A DNA stretch of 64,000 nt from Actinoalloteichus fjordicus (GTDB lineage: Bacteria > Actinomycetota > Actinomycetes > Mycobacteriales > Pseudonocardiaceae). Shown here in pieces: positions 35,419 to 43,667 of the stretch. The stretch lies in the NCBI RefSeq assembly GCF_001941625.1, contig NZ_CP016076.1:682001-746000 (forward strand). The letters run 5' to 3'. Position 1 is the first letter of the stretch. Each line of letters starts with the position of its first letter. The notes beneath the pieces are model-generated. The model was given only the letters and a program-made list of their open reading frames with translations. It was not told where the DNA came from and searched no databases. Position numbers and translations under genes: made by a program.

Positions 35419-36431
35419 AGGTCGTGGTGGCGGGCGGCACCGGAGTCCTCGGCCAGCGAATCTGCTCCGAGGTCAGGTCCGTGTCACCCGATGCCGAACT
35501 GCTCATCGGCACCCGCCGGGTGGGCGGTGCGGCAGGACTTGCGAGGGATCTCGGCCCACCCGCCCGCTCGGTTCCGCTCGACGTGCGCGACCCGGCGTCG
35601 ATCCGGCGGGTGGCCGATGGGGCGGATGTGGTGATCGTCGCGGTCGCTCAGGACGCGCCGCTCGTCCAACAGGTCTGCCTTGACCTCGGTGTCCACAGTG
35701 TCGATGTGGGGGTCGGGGCCGATGTCGCGGAGCAGGTGCGAGCCATGGACCGCCAGGCAGTGGATGCCGGGCTCGCCGCTGTCGCCATGGCGGGGCTCTT
35801 CCCTGGGCTTTCCGGTCTCTTGGTACGGGAGGTGGTCGGCGGCCTCGACACGATCGAGAGCGTCGACGTCTTCTTTCGACAACACACCAACGCGCGGGTC
35901 GGCCGCGCGGGCACCACCGACATGTTGAGGATCGTCTCGACTCCGGTGCGTCGAGGGACGTCCGTCGTCCGAGGCTTCCTGCGTGGTTCGCACGCGGAGC
36001 CCGGGTCGCGGCTGATCGAACACCCGGAGCGCAGCATCATGACGTCGGCTCTCGGGCCTGCCCGTGTCGATTACTGGACCCGCTGGAACAGCCGGACATT
36101 CGACGCGGTCGTGGCGACGCTGGTCGCCGTGCGGGCCCTACCCCGCTTCGCTTCACAGATAGCACGTCTGACCAGGCATGATCCGGACATTCCCGAGAAC
36201 GTGGAGCTGCGGGTCCTGGGGCGGGGCGCACTCGCGGGCCGACCGGCGGAGCAGGTGGTCACCCTCTCCGCCCTGTCCGACTACGGTGCCACGGCAGGGG
36301 TTGCCGTTGCGCTGAGCATGCTTGCCGTGCGCCGGAAGATCACCGGAGCGGGTGTCCCCTTCGCACTCACGACGCTGGACGAGGTGCTTGCGGCGATGCG
36401 GGACGGGCTCGTGACGGTGCGCGGAGGCTGA
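35415..36431 (+). CDS. saccharopine dehydrogenase-like NAD(P)-binding protein
   Basis: A 338-residue Rossmann protein: MKVVVAGGTGVLGQRICSEV holds the GxxGxxG dinucleotide loop, LDVRDPASIRRVADGADVVIVAV follows (key DGADVVIVAV), and GLFPGLSGLLVREVV is typical of saccharopine-dehydrogenase-type reductases. True lysine-pathway activity is doubtful; trans-acting enoyl-reductase-like or lipid roles are known for relatives. ATG 35415 overlaps the previous stop by four bases. Confidence 0.87.
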   Translation: MKVVVAGGTGVLGQRICSEVRSVSPDAELLIGTRRVGGAAGLARDLGPPARSVPLDVRDPASIRRVADGADVVIVAVAQDAPLVQQVCLDLGVHSVDVGVGADVAEQVRAMDRQAVDAGLAAVAMAGLFPGLSGLLVREVVGGLDTIESVDVFFRQHTNARVGRAGTTDMLRIVSTPVRRGTSVVRGFLRGSHAEPGSRLIEHPERSIMTSALGPARVDYWTRWNSRTFDAVVATLVAVRALPRFASQIARLTRHDPDIPENVELRVLGRGALAGRPAEQVVTLSALSDYGATAGVAVALSMLAVRRKITGAGVPFALTTLDEVLAAMRDGLVTVRGG

Positions 36432-36691
36432 GGGCCTCGTCTCTCGACGAGGGCAGGACGAGACGGCCGCCCGGGGCTCTCCGCGCGCGTCGAGTCGGCC
36501 GGACGACGCAGGCTCTCCTTCCGCCCGGTGATCCTGCCGCAGGCGAGCGGTCACCCGACCGGGTGCGCCGTTTGCCGCGCAGCTGCCGTCGTCTGTGTCG
36601 GTCTAGCCTGGCCGACGGTCTCTCTCACCGAGCCGCCGCAGGCTGCTCCGGTGTGAGGGCGACGACTTCGAGGAAGAGGACTCCGCGTCGC

Positions 36692-37269
36692 ATGAGTGCC
36701 ACGAGGCTGACCAGGGACGAGCGGCGGCTACAGCTGCTCACGACGGCGTCGGAGATCATCCGCGTCGGGGGGCCAACGCCCTGACGCTCCGCAGGCTCGC
36801 CGAGCGGGCCGGTGTCTCCCGGCCGATCGCCTACGACCACTTCACGACGCGCGAGGGGCTGCTCATGGCCCTGTATCAGCAGTACGACGAGCAGATCGGG
36901 CCCGCGATCCGGGCGGCGTTGCCTGCTTGATCGGGCTCGGTGACCGACGTGGTCTCGGTGTTGAGCGCCGCCTACGTGGACGGAGTGCCCTCGGCGGGGC
37001 CGGAGTGCGCGGCAGTGAGCGCTGCGCTCGCGGCCAGCGCCGAGACTCGAGACTTCCAGCGGCGGTCGCAGGACTTCTACCTCGAGGGGTCCGCCGGACG
37101 CTCGCACCGTTCGTGTCGTTGTCCGGGCCGCGCGGGCATGCTGTGGTCACCGGGGTCCTCGGTGTCATCGAGGGGCTCGCTCGTGCCGCCGCCGACGGGC
37201 GATTCTCGCGGGCGGCGGCGGTCTCGGTGTCGACGACCATCGTGGTCGGGGCGCTGAAGCAGTACGGCG
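36692..37269 (+). pseudogene. TetR-family regulator broken by several frameshifts
   Basis: Pieces in three frames rebuild one TetR protein. MSATRLTRDERRLQLLTTASEIIRVGG starts at ATG 36692. Next comes ANALTLRRLAERAGVSRPIAYDHFTTREGLLMALYQQYD (key AERAGVSRPIAYDHF), the HTH, interrupted by a stop after AALPA. VTDVVSVLSAAYVDGVPSAGPECAAV follows in another frame, then TTIVVGALKQYGG in a third. At least three shifts are needed. Several indels in one gene argue for real decay over one sequencing error. Confidence 0.72.
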
Positions 37270-37294
37270 GACTTCGCGTCTCGTCGGCCGATGA

Positions 37295-37903
37295 CGTGCA
37301 GGCCGAACGAGCGAGGAGGCGAATCGGGCCGCCGAGCGCTTCGCGACCCTGGGCGCTCGGTATCTCGACGGAGCGCTCATGGCTCGTCCCGAGCACGTCG
37401 GCGACCCGGCCACGGTCCTGGTCTACAGCGGCTCCGCCGAGGTGTTCGAAAGTCGGTCGGCGGTGCTCGCCGGATTCGGGAGCGCCTCCGATCTCGGGCC
37501 TGCGGCGGGCACCGCCTCGCTGTACGACGTGGCGATGCTCGGCTTCGCCTGGTCCACGCTGCTCGGGTTCCTGAACACCGCCGTCCTGCTCGGCAGCTCG
37601 GGCGTCCCGGCGACGACGGTGACGCCCCTGCTGACCCGCTGGCTCGCCACGACGGTCGTCGACGTCATCGAGGACTACGCCGGGCAGATCGACGCCCGCA
37701 GCTACCCCGGCGACGAGGAATGGCTCGAACTCGACTTCCCGCTGATGGGCCAGCTCGTCCAGGCGAGCCGGGAGCGGGGCCTCGACACCCGGCTGCCGAG
37801 GCTGATCGAGTCCCTGACCTCGGACGGCATCGCCGAGGGGCGCGGCAGGGAGAGTTTCGCCGCCCTGGTCGAGGTCCTTCGCAGGCCGTCGGCCGAGGCC
37901 TGA
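37295..37903 (+). pseudogene. C-terminal part of an imine reductase / NAD(P)-dependent oxidoreductase
   Basis: The frame opens after TGA 37292 with EEANRAAERFATLGARYLDGALMARPEHVGD (key GARYLDGALMA). ATVLVYSGSAEVFE, ASLYDVAMLGFAWSTLLGFLN and a final FAALVEVLRR follow. This is the dimerising C-terminal half of imine-reductase/beta-hydroxyacid-dehydrogenase-like enzymes. The N-terminal Rossmann half is gone; its place is taken by the decayed TetR gene. Translation could restart at ATG 37379, but the product would lack the cofactor domain. Confidence 0.75.
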
Positions 37904-37933
37904 GGCCGCGCATCGCTGCGGGCGGGCCTGCGA

Positions 37934-38569
37934 TCAGCTCGCGATCGCGACCGAGGCCGCGAGCGGCGCCCGCTCGGACAGGCAGCGCAGGATGCAGTCG
38001 GCGAGGTTCGCCCTGGAGATCCGGTAGCCCCGTGGGACGTTGCGATCGACCGCGCTGCGGTAGGGCTCGGAGCGCGGCCCGTTGGTCAGCATCGGCGGAC
38101 GGATGATCGTCCAGTCCAGGTCCGGGGTGGCGCGCATGACCTCCTCCATGGCCGTCATGTCGGCGAAGGTATGGCGGAGGACTCGTTGCAGGATCGGCTT
38201 GGCGAGGACCCGGGTCAGCAGGTCGTCTCCTTCGGTGGCCAGTCCGCTGGCGCTGACCGCCACGAGTCGCCGCACGCCCTCGGCCCGCATTGCGGTGATG
38301 GCGGCGGTGATGCCGTCCGTGCAGACCGTGGTCGGCGCGCGGCCTGCCCGGCTGCCGAGCGTGGACACGACGGCGTCGCGCCCCGCGACTGCGGGCCGCA
38401 GCGCCGCCGTATCCATGGCGTCGGCCCGGACGACGGTCAGCCTCGGGTGGACGAGCGTGATCCCGGCCGGGTCTCGGACGACGGCGATGACGTCATGGCC
38501 CGCCGCACATGCCTGGCCGACGACCTCCAGTCCCGTGCCGCCGGTCGCGCCGAGGACCGTGATCTTCAT
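37934..38569 (-). CDS. NAD(P)H-binding (NmrA/SDR-like) protein
   Basis: A 211-residue atypical short-chain reductase: MKITVLGATGGTGLEVVGQACAAGHDVIAVVRDP (key GATGGTG), VVRADAMD, AVVSTLG and WTIIRPPMLTNGP. It resembles BVR-B/NmrA-like proteins that bind NADPH as reductases or sensors. ATG 38569 is chosen because a large inverted-repeat operator occupies 38587-38629, which the alternative GTG 38599 would start inside. It may be a target of a TetR-type repressor. Confidence 0.9.
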   Translation of the reverse strand: MKITVLGATGGTGLEVVGQACAAGHDVIAVVRDPAGITLVHPRLTVVRADAMDTAALRPAVAGRDAVVSTLGSRAGRAPTTVCTDGITAAITAMRAEGVRRLVAVSASGLATEGDDLLTRVLAKPILQRVLRHTFADMTAMEEVMRATPDLDWTIIRPPMLTNGPRSEPYRSAVDRNVPRGYRISRANLADCILRCLSERAPLAASVAIAS

Positions 38570-38586
38570 GGGCGCGGTCTGTGGTT

Positions 38587-38629
38587 GGTGAGTGTTCACT
38601 CACCCAGTTTGGGTGAGTGAACACTCACC
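38587..38629. promoter_or_regulatory. perfect 19-bp inverted repeat, double operator
   Basis: GGTGAGTGTTCACTCACCC (38587-38605), 5-base spacer AGTTT, then its exact complement to 38629. Each arm is itself a near-palindrome of the type GTGAGTG-nn-CACTCAC, so two adjacent dimer sites are present. It lies 18 bases before the preferred start of the NAD(P)H-binding gene. No intact regulator flanks it. Confidence 0.85.
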
Positions 38630-38774
38630 TGTCAAACCGTCGACGTTCACTCGGCGGTCGTCGAACCGCCGTGGCTGCTGCGACGCCGTGCGCCCCGGGC
38701 GGACCGGCCCACGTCGCGGCCTCCCGCCCGCAGGTGGTGTACCCGACGCAGGGAACCGCCACGGGCCGGGATGC

Positions 38775-40058
38775 TCAGGCCTCCCCGCGCGTCATGGCGA
38801 TCAGTCGGTCGAGCACGCCGGGGTCCATCCGCAGACCGTCGTGCTCGTGCTCGTTGGTGACCCAGGTGCGCAGGCCCTTGACCTGCTCCGCCGTCTGCAA
38901 GGACAGCTCGCGGTCTACGTACATGTCGTCGTGGTAGACGGCGGCGGCCACCGGAACCGTGTTGTGGCTGAGCGTGTCGTGGTCGTAGAGGCTCGGCCAG
39001 TCCGTCCTGGCCGCCAGCGCCTCGGCCGCCGCCCGCAGCGGCACCAGCGCGGGGTCCTCCTCGAACATCCAGGGATAGATCATCTCCCCGGTGAAGCGCA
39101 CCGAGGAGCCCTCGTCGAGATCGAACTCCGGGAACTCCCGCCGGAGGCGATGGGCCGACCAGAGCGATGCGCCGCCCTGGCAGTAGATCGACTCGTGCAA
39201 CAGCGCGTAGAGCGGGTCCGTCGCGAAGGAGACACTGTCGTTCACGCCGTGCCGGAAGGTGTCGGAGAGGTCGCGGCCGCCGGGGGAGGCCACGAATGCC
39301 TCCTCCAGCAGGTAGTGCAACCGGTCGAAGGTGCTGGTCTTGCCGAACTCGATCCCGAGGGTCTGAAAGCGACGCGGGGTGAGGCGTTCCCCGGTCGGCA
39401 GCAGAACCTCGTGCTCGGCGAGGTGGTCGAACACCGACCTGACGATCGACTCGTCCTGCGGATACCGCGCGAAGTACTCCGTGTTCTTGCGCAGCACCCT
39501 CGGATACAGCGCGCGGTAGACCTCGTCGGGCCCGGCGTCCAGACCGACGAGGCCGCCCGTGACGAACGCGGCGGCCAGGCCCTCGGGAGCGATCGACAGA
39601 TAGGTCAGGGTGCAGAAGCCGCCGAAGCTCTGGCCCAGCACGCTCCACGGCCGATCGCCGATCAGATGTCGGCGGAACGCCTCGGCGTCCCGCACGATCG
39701 AGTCCGCCCGAAAGTGGCGCAGGTAGTCGGCGACCTGATCCCCGGAGTCGAAACGGGCGAGCGTCTGCCGGTTGGCCGGGGTGCTGCGCCCGGTGCCCCG
39801 CTGATCGAGCAGCAGCACCCGGTACTCGCGCAGCGCCCGGCGGAGCCAGGTCGCCGCGGGCGCGGGCCGAGTGGCCTTGCCGCCGGGACCGCCTTGGAGG
39901 AACAGCAGCCACGGCAGGTCCGCATTCTCGTTGCCCGAGGCGACGACCTCGCGGCCGAACACCGAAATCTCCTCGCCCGTCGGATCATCGTGGTCCAGCG
40001 GAACCTCGATGCTGTGATCGACGCAGGCGATGCCGGGGCTTCGATAGCTGATCGTCAT
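38775..40058 (-). CDS. alpha/beta hydrolase, proline iminopeptidase-like
   Basis: A 427-residue hydrolase of the S33 family. LFLQGGPGGKATRP is the oxyanion HGGPG-type loop with Gln in place of His. YRVLLLDQRGTGRST and the nucleophile elbow LGQSFGGFCTL (Ser) follow, with a late VTNEHEHDGLR holding the His. These peptidases cut N-terminal residues such as proline. ATG 40058 has CGGGAG upstream; the frame continues 32 codons further without support. Confidence 0.9.
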   Translation of the reverse strand: MTISYRSPGIACVDHSIEVPLDHDDPTGEEISVFGREVVASGNENADLPWLLFLQGGPGGKATRPAPAATWLRRALREYRVLLLDQRGTGRSTPANRQTLARFDSGDQVADYLRHFRADSIVRDAEAFRRHLIGDRPWSVLGQSFGGFCTLTYLSIAPEGLAAAFVTGGLVGLDAGPDEVYRALYPRVLRKNTEYFARYPQDESIVRSVFDHLAEHEVLLPTGERLTPRRFQTLGIEFGKTSTFDRLHYLLEEAFVASPGGRDLSDTFRHGVNDSVSFATDPLYALLHESIYCQGGASLWSAHRLRREFPEFDLDEGSSVRFTGEMIYPWMFEEDPALVPLRAAAEALAARTDWPSLYDHDTLSHNTVPVAAAVYHDDMYVDRELSLQTAEQVKGLRTWVTNEHEHDGLRMDPGVLDRLIAMTRGEA

Positions 40059-40435
40059 GGTTCTCCCGAGTCGTGATCGGTCACGGTGCCAGGCGGTCAC
40101 GATGCGACGGCACGATGCGACGTGGGCGGCGAATCGATCTCCACGGACTCGCACGCTACGGCGTCCCGGCCGCCCCAGCGGTGCGGCAGCCTGCGGCGTC
40201 GGGAATCGCGGCCACCGGCACGTGCGGCCACCGGACCTCGGCGCGCGGGCGGCCTGCCGCCGACCCCGCCGTGCGTCGAACCACAGACCTCGGACGGCCG
40301 GCCGGTCCCGCTCGGTCCGAGGGGGACCGCGGCTGTCATCCGATCGGATGACAGCGTCCTCGCCGGTCGGGTGGTGAACGGGTCAGCGCATCGGACGACT
40401 GGGCGGTATCCACGCGGATTCCTAACGTGACGATC
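40059..40435. other. intergenic region with one 24-bp palindrome
   Basis: About 375 bases between divergent genes. It contains a perfect 24-bp palindrome at 40332-40355 and no gene that I can support. Confidence 0.5.
40332..40355. promoter_or_regulatory. perfect 24-bp palindrome, operator candidate
   Basis: GCTGTCATCC-GATC-GGATGACAGC reads the same on both strands. It is about 80 bases before the DUF418 gene start at 40436 and is typical in size for a TetR-type dimer site. No regulator gene of that type lies next to it. Confidence 0.65.
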
Positions 40436-41659
40436 ATGACCAATCACCGTGTCACCACCGGCGCCGAGCCTGCACGCGCCGACGACGCACGTGCCGACGA
40501 CGCAGCCGTCCGGGCCGCGCCGGTCTCCTCCGCGCAGCGCGTCCTCGCCCCGGATCTCGCCCGAGGGCTGATGCTCGTGCTCATCGGCATCGCCAACGCG
40601 GCGGTCTTCCTGTACGACCGGCCCTACGGTCATCGGCAGCACATCATCGAGGAGAGCCTGCTCGATCGGATGGTCAGCACCCTGGTGGTCACCGCCGTCG
40701 ATGCCAGGGCCTATCCGCTGTTCGCCCTGCTGTTCGGCTACGGCATCGTGCAGATGATTCAGCGCAACGCCGCCCGAGGCACCGCCGAGACCCGGTCCAG
40801 ATCCATCCTCCGGCGGCGCAGTACCGCATTGATCGGCTTCGGCCTGATCCATGCCGTGCTGTTCTTCCCCGGTGACATCCTCGGCCTCTACGGCGTGCTC
40901 GGCTTCCTGCTGCTCGTGCTGATCAACAGGAGCGATCGTGCGCTGCTGCGCCTGGCCTCGGTGTGGCTGGTCATCTCGTGCGCGGTGCAGGGCCTGGTCT
41001 ACTCGTATTCCAGCGGAGGCGAGGGCCGAAGCTACTTCTTGTCCTTCGAAGTCGATTCCTGGGCCGAAGTACTGCCAGTGCGATTCGTGGACTGGCTGCT
41101 GACTCCGTTCGGACTGCTGCCGGTGCTCGCCACCGCGTTGCTGGGCGTCGTGGCCGCCCGCAGGCGCGTCCTCGAAGAGCCCGGCAGGTATCGCGTGCTG
41201 CTTCGGCGGGTCGCCGCCGTCCTCGTGCCGTTCGGCCTGCTCGGCGGGCTGCCCAGCGGTCTGATAGTCGGACAGTTCATCCAGGTCGACTCGCCCCTGC
41301 TGGTGCTCGGCTTCTCCCTGCTGCACTCGCTCAGCGGGGTGGCGGCCGCCGTGGGATACCTGGCACTGATCGCGCTGGTGAGCCTGCGACTGTCGGCGAC
41401 CCCCTCGGGGATGGCGGGTGCGCTCACCGCGCTCGGGCGGCGGTCGCTGAGCGGGTACCTGTTCTCCTCGATGGTCTTCATGATCGTGCTGGCGCCCACG
41501 ACCTTCGGCCTCGGCGCGGTGTTCGGCTCGGCAGGCGCCCTCGCGTTGGCGGTGGCCACCTGGCTCGTGTCGCTGGTGCTCGCCTCGTGGCTCGACCGAC
41601 GTCGGCGACCCGGCCCGGCGGACGCGCTGCTGCGGCGACTCTCCTACGGGGCTAAGTGA
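40436..41659 (+). CDS. DUF418-family membrane protein
   Basis: A 407-residue polytopic protein: APDLARGLMLVLIGIANAAVFLYDRPYG at the front (key DLARGLMLVLIGIAN) is the family opening. LFALLFGYGIVQM, LHAVLFFPGDILGLYGVLG-like (key GDILGLYGVLGFL) and a C-terminal ALGRRSLSGYLFSS with the RxSLSxY block follow. About nine membrane helices are readable. DUF418 relatives resemble acyltransferase-3-type transporters; the function is unknown. ATG 40436 is preferred over GTG 40427. The kinase gene begins 12 bases after its stop. Confidence 0.92.
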   Translation: MTNHRVTTGAEPARADDARADDAAVRAAPVSSAQRVLAPDLARGLMLVLIGIANAAVFLYDRPYGHRQHIIEESLLDRMVSTLVVTAVDARAYPLFALLFGYGIVQMIQRNAARGTAETRSRSILRRRSTALIGFGLIHAVLFFPGDILGLYGVLGFLLLVLINRSDRALLRLASVWLVISCAVQGLVYSYSSGGEGRSYFLSFEVDSWAEVLPVRFVDWLLTPFGLLPVLATALLGVVAARRRVLEEPGRYRVLLRRVAAVLVPFGLLGGLPSGLIVGQFIQVDSPLLVLGFSLLHSLSGVAAAVGYLALIALVSLRLSATPSGMAGALTALGRRSLSGYLFSSMVFMIVLAPTTFGLGAVFGSAGALALAVATWLVSLVLASWLDRRRRPGPADALLRRLSYGAK

Positions 41660-41671
41660 GAGACTCGCACC

Positions 41672-42949
41672 GTGGCGGAAGAGGACGACACGCCGGTCAC
41701 GACGGCCGCATCGCAGTTCCAACGCCGATGGAACCGAGGCTGGGAACGCATGCTCTACGTGATCATCGCGGCGGTCACGGCGCTGGCGCTGCTCGACCCC
41801 GACCGGCTGCACGGCGAGCCGCTGATCCTGCTCGGACTGGTCCTCGGCTTGCTGGGCTGGCATCTGTGGTTCCTCAGCCTGCATCCGCAGTGGCCGGAAC
41901 AGCGACTCGGGCCGATGGCCGTCTACTTCGCAGGCCTGCTGGGGCTCAGTGCTCTGCTGAGCACGATGCACCCGGCATTCCTGCTGTTGACGGCCGGGGC
42001 CTATCCGATGGCCTTCGTCGCGCTGCCGGGCCGGTGGGCGTACGTCGGCGTGCTGCTCACGGGAGCGACGCTGACCGGTCTCCTCGGCGGGCTGCCGCCC
42101 GAGGCCGCGACGATCGGGCAGACGGCAGGCACCTCCCTCGTCGCAGGCGGCATCGGCTGGGCGATCCGACGGCTGGAGTCCGAGGCCGAGCTGCGGCGGC
42201 AGGCGACGGAAGATCTGGCGGGCGCCCTGGTCGACCTGCGGACGGCGGCAGAGGAGCAGGACCGGTTGCGGACGCGGATGCTTGATCGCGAGCGGGAGTC
42301 GGCCGTGACAGCGGAACGGGCGCGGATGGCGGGCGAACTGCACGACACGCTGGCGCAGGGGCTGGCCGGGATCACCACCCAGCTGGAGATCGCGGAGGAG
42401 CTGTTGGGCGAGGAGCACCCGGCGCGACGCCGCATCGGTTCCGCGCTGGGCCTGGCCCGCTCCAGCCTCGTGGAGGCGAGGCGGTCGGTGAACGGGCTGC
42501 GGCCGGGGCCGCTGGCCCAGGCGCCGCTCGTCGAAGCGGTCCAGGCGGTGCTGGACGAGTGGCAGGTTCGCACCGGGGGCGCCGCGCGGTTGCGCATCAC
42601 CGGGGAGCACGAGCCCGCGGACCCCGCCGTCGAGCGGGCGCTGTTGCGGGCGACGCAGGAGTCGCTGGCCAACATCGAGCGGCACGCGGCGGCCACCGAG
42701 GTCACCGTGACCCTGTCCTATCTCGGCGACCTCGTCGCGGTGGACGTCGTCGACGACGGCGTCGGCTTCGCGCTCGACGACCTCGGGTCGCCGTCCGAAT
42801 CGGGCGGCCACGGCCTGCAGGCGATGCGTGATCGGGTGGAGGCGGTCCAGGGCAGCCTCGCCGTGGAGTCCAGACCGGGGGAGGGCACGATGATCAACGC
42901 GACGATCCCGCTGCGGCCTGGCAGCGCGACGAACGGGGCAGGCGCATGA
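41672..42949 (+). CDS. NarL-type sensor histidine kinase
   Basis: A 425-residue HisKA_3 kinase. Residues 28-165 are five to six membrane helices. The dimerisation helix carries H224 in ERARMAGELHDTLAQGLAGI. The ATP domain has RATQESLANIERHAAATEV (key QESLANIERHA) and VDDGVGF, then GGHGLQAMRDRVE. GTG start at 41672. It is cotranscribed with the DUF418 gene before it and overlaps the response regulator after it (ATGA). The signal may concern the membrane or the DUF418 protein. Confidence 0.94.
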   Translation: MAEEDDTPVTTAASQFQRRWNRGWERMLYVIIAAVTALALLDPDRLHGEPLILLGLVLGLLGWHLWFLSLHPQWPEQRLGPMAVYFAGLLGLSALLSTMHPAFLLLTAGAYPMAFVALPGRWAYVGVLLTGATLTGLLGGLPPEAATIGQTAGTSLVAGGIGWAIRRLESEAELRRQATEDLAGALVDLRTAAEEQDRLRTRMLDRERESAVTAERARMAGELHDTLAQGLAGITTQLEIAEELLGEEHPARRRIGSALGLARSSLVEARRSVNGLRPGPLAQAPLVEAVQAVLDEWQVRTGGAARLRITGEHEPADPAVERALLRATQESLANIERHAAATEVTVTLSYLGDLVAVDVVDDGVGFALDDLGSPSESGGHGLQAMRDRVEAVQGSLAVESRPGEGTMINATIPLRPGSATNGAGA

Positions 42950-43602
42950 CGGGGCCGGTCATCCGCGTCCTGCTCGTCGACGATCATCCGATCGTCCGGG
43001 ACGGGCTCGGCGGCCTGATCGACACCCAGCCGGATCTCGCGCTCGCGGGCGAGGCCTCTGACGCTCGGGCCGCACTCGCCGCCGTGACCGCGTCGCGCCC
43101 TGACCTGGTGATCACCGATCTGCGGATGCCCGGCGGCGACGGCATCGAGCTGATCGGCCTGCTGCACGACCACGACCCGACGCTGCCGATCATGGTGCTG
43201 AGCACCTTCGGCTCGGCAGCCGACGTCACGACGGCGATGGCGCGGGGCGCGACGAGCTACCTGCTCAAGGACTCGACGCGCCAGGAACTCTTCGCGGCCA
43301 TCCGGGCGACCAGCCGAGGGGAGTCGGTGCTGGCGCCCCCGGTGGCCGCGCTGCTGGTGACCGCGTTCCGTCAGGGCAGGGACACCGAGTCCGCGCCGAG
43401 CCCTCGGGAGCGGGAGATCCTGGCCCTGGTGGCCGACGGCCGGGGCAATCAGCAGATCAGCCGTGCCCTGCGTATCTCGGAGGCCACGGTGAAGACCCAT
43501 CTCACCCGGCTCTACGCCAAGCTCGGCGTCGCCGATCGCGCTGCGGCCGTCGCCGCCGCCTATCGGCGGGGCTGGCTGACCGACGTGGACGGCGCGGACT
43601 AG
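42946..43602 (+). CDS. NarL/LuxR-family response regulator
   Basis: A 218-residue regulator: receiver domain with VDDHPIVRDG, phospho-acceptor D58 (ITDLRMPG), STFGSA and LLKDST (Lys). The LuxR HTH begins PREREILALVADGRGNQQISRALRISEATVKTHL (key ISEATVKTHLTRLYAKL). It is the partner of the kinase just upstream, whose stop it overlaps by four bases. Targets probably include this operon. Confidence 0.95.
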   Translation: MTGPVIRVLLVDDHPIVRDGLGGLIDTQPDLALAGEASDARAALAAVTASRPDLVITDLRMPGGDGIELIGLLHDHDPTLPIMVLSTFGSAADVTTAMARGATSYLLKDSTRQELFAAIRATSRGESVLAPPVAALLVTAFRQGRDTESAPSPREREILALVADGRGNQQISRALRISEATVKTHLTRLYAKLGVADRAAAVAAAYRRGWLTDVDGAD

Positions 43603-43667
43603 ACGCCAGGCACCAGCCGGGTCGAACCCCGCACGGGTGGGCGGGCTCGCCGCCTGCCCCGCCCGCG

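Noticed and set aside
40097-42811. Minus-strand open frame of 904 codons across DUF418 and the kinase
   Set aside because: It is antisense to two well-supported genes and rich in Arg/Gln/Gly; an artefact of codon bias.
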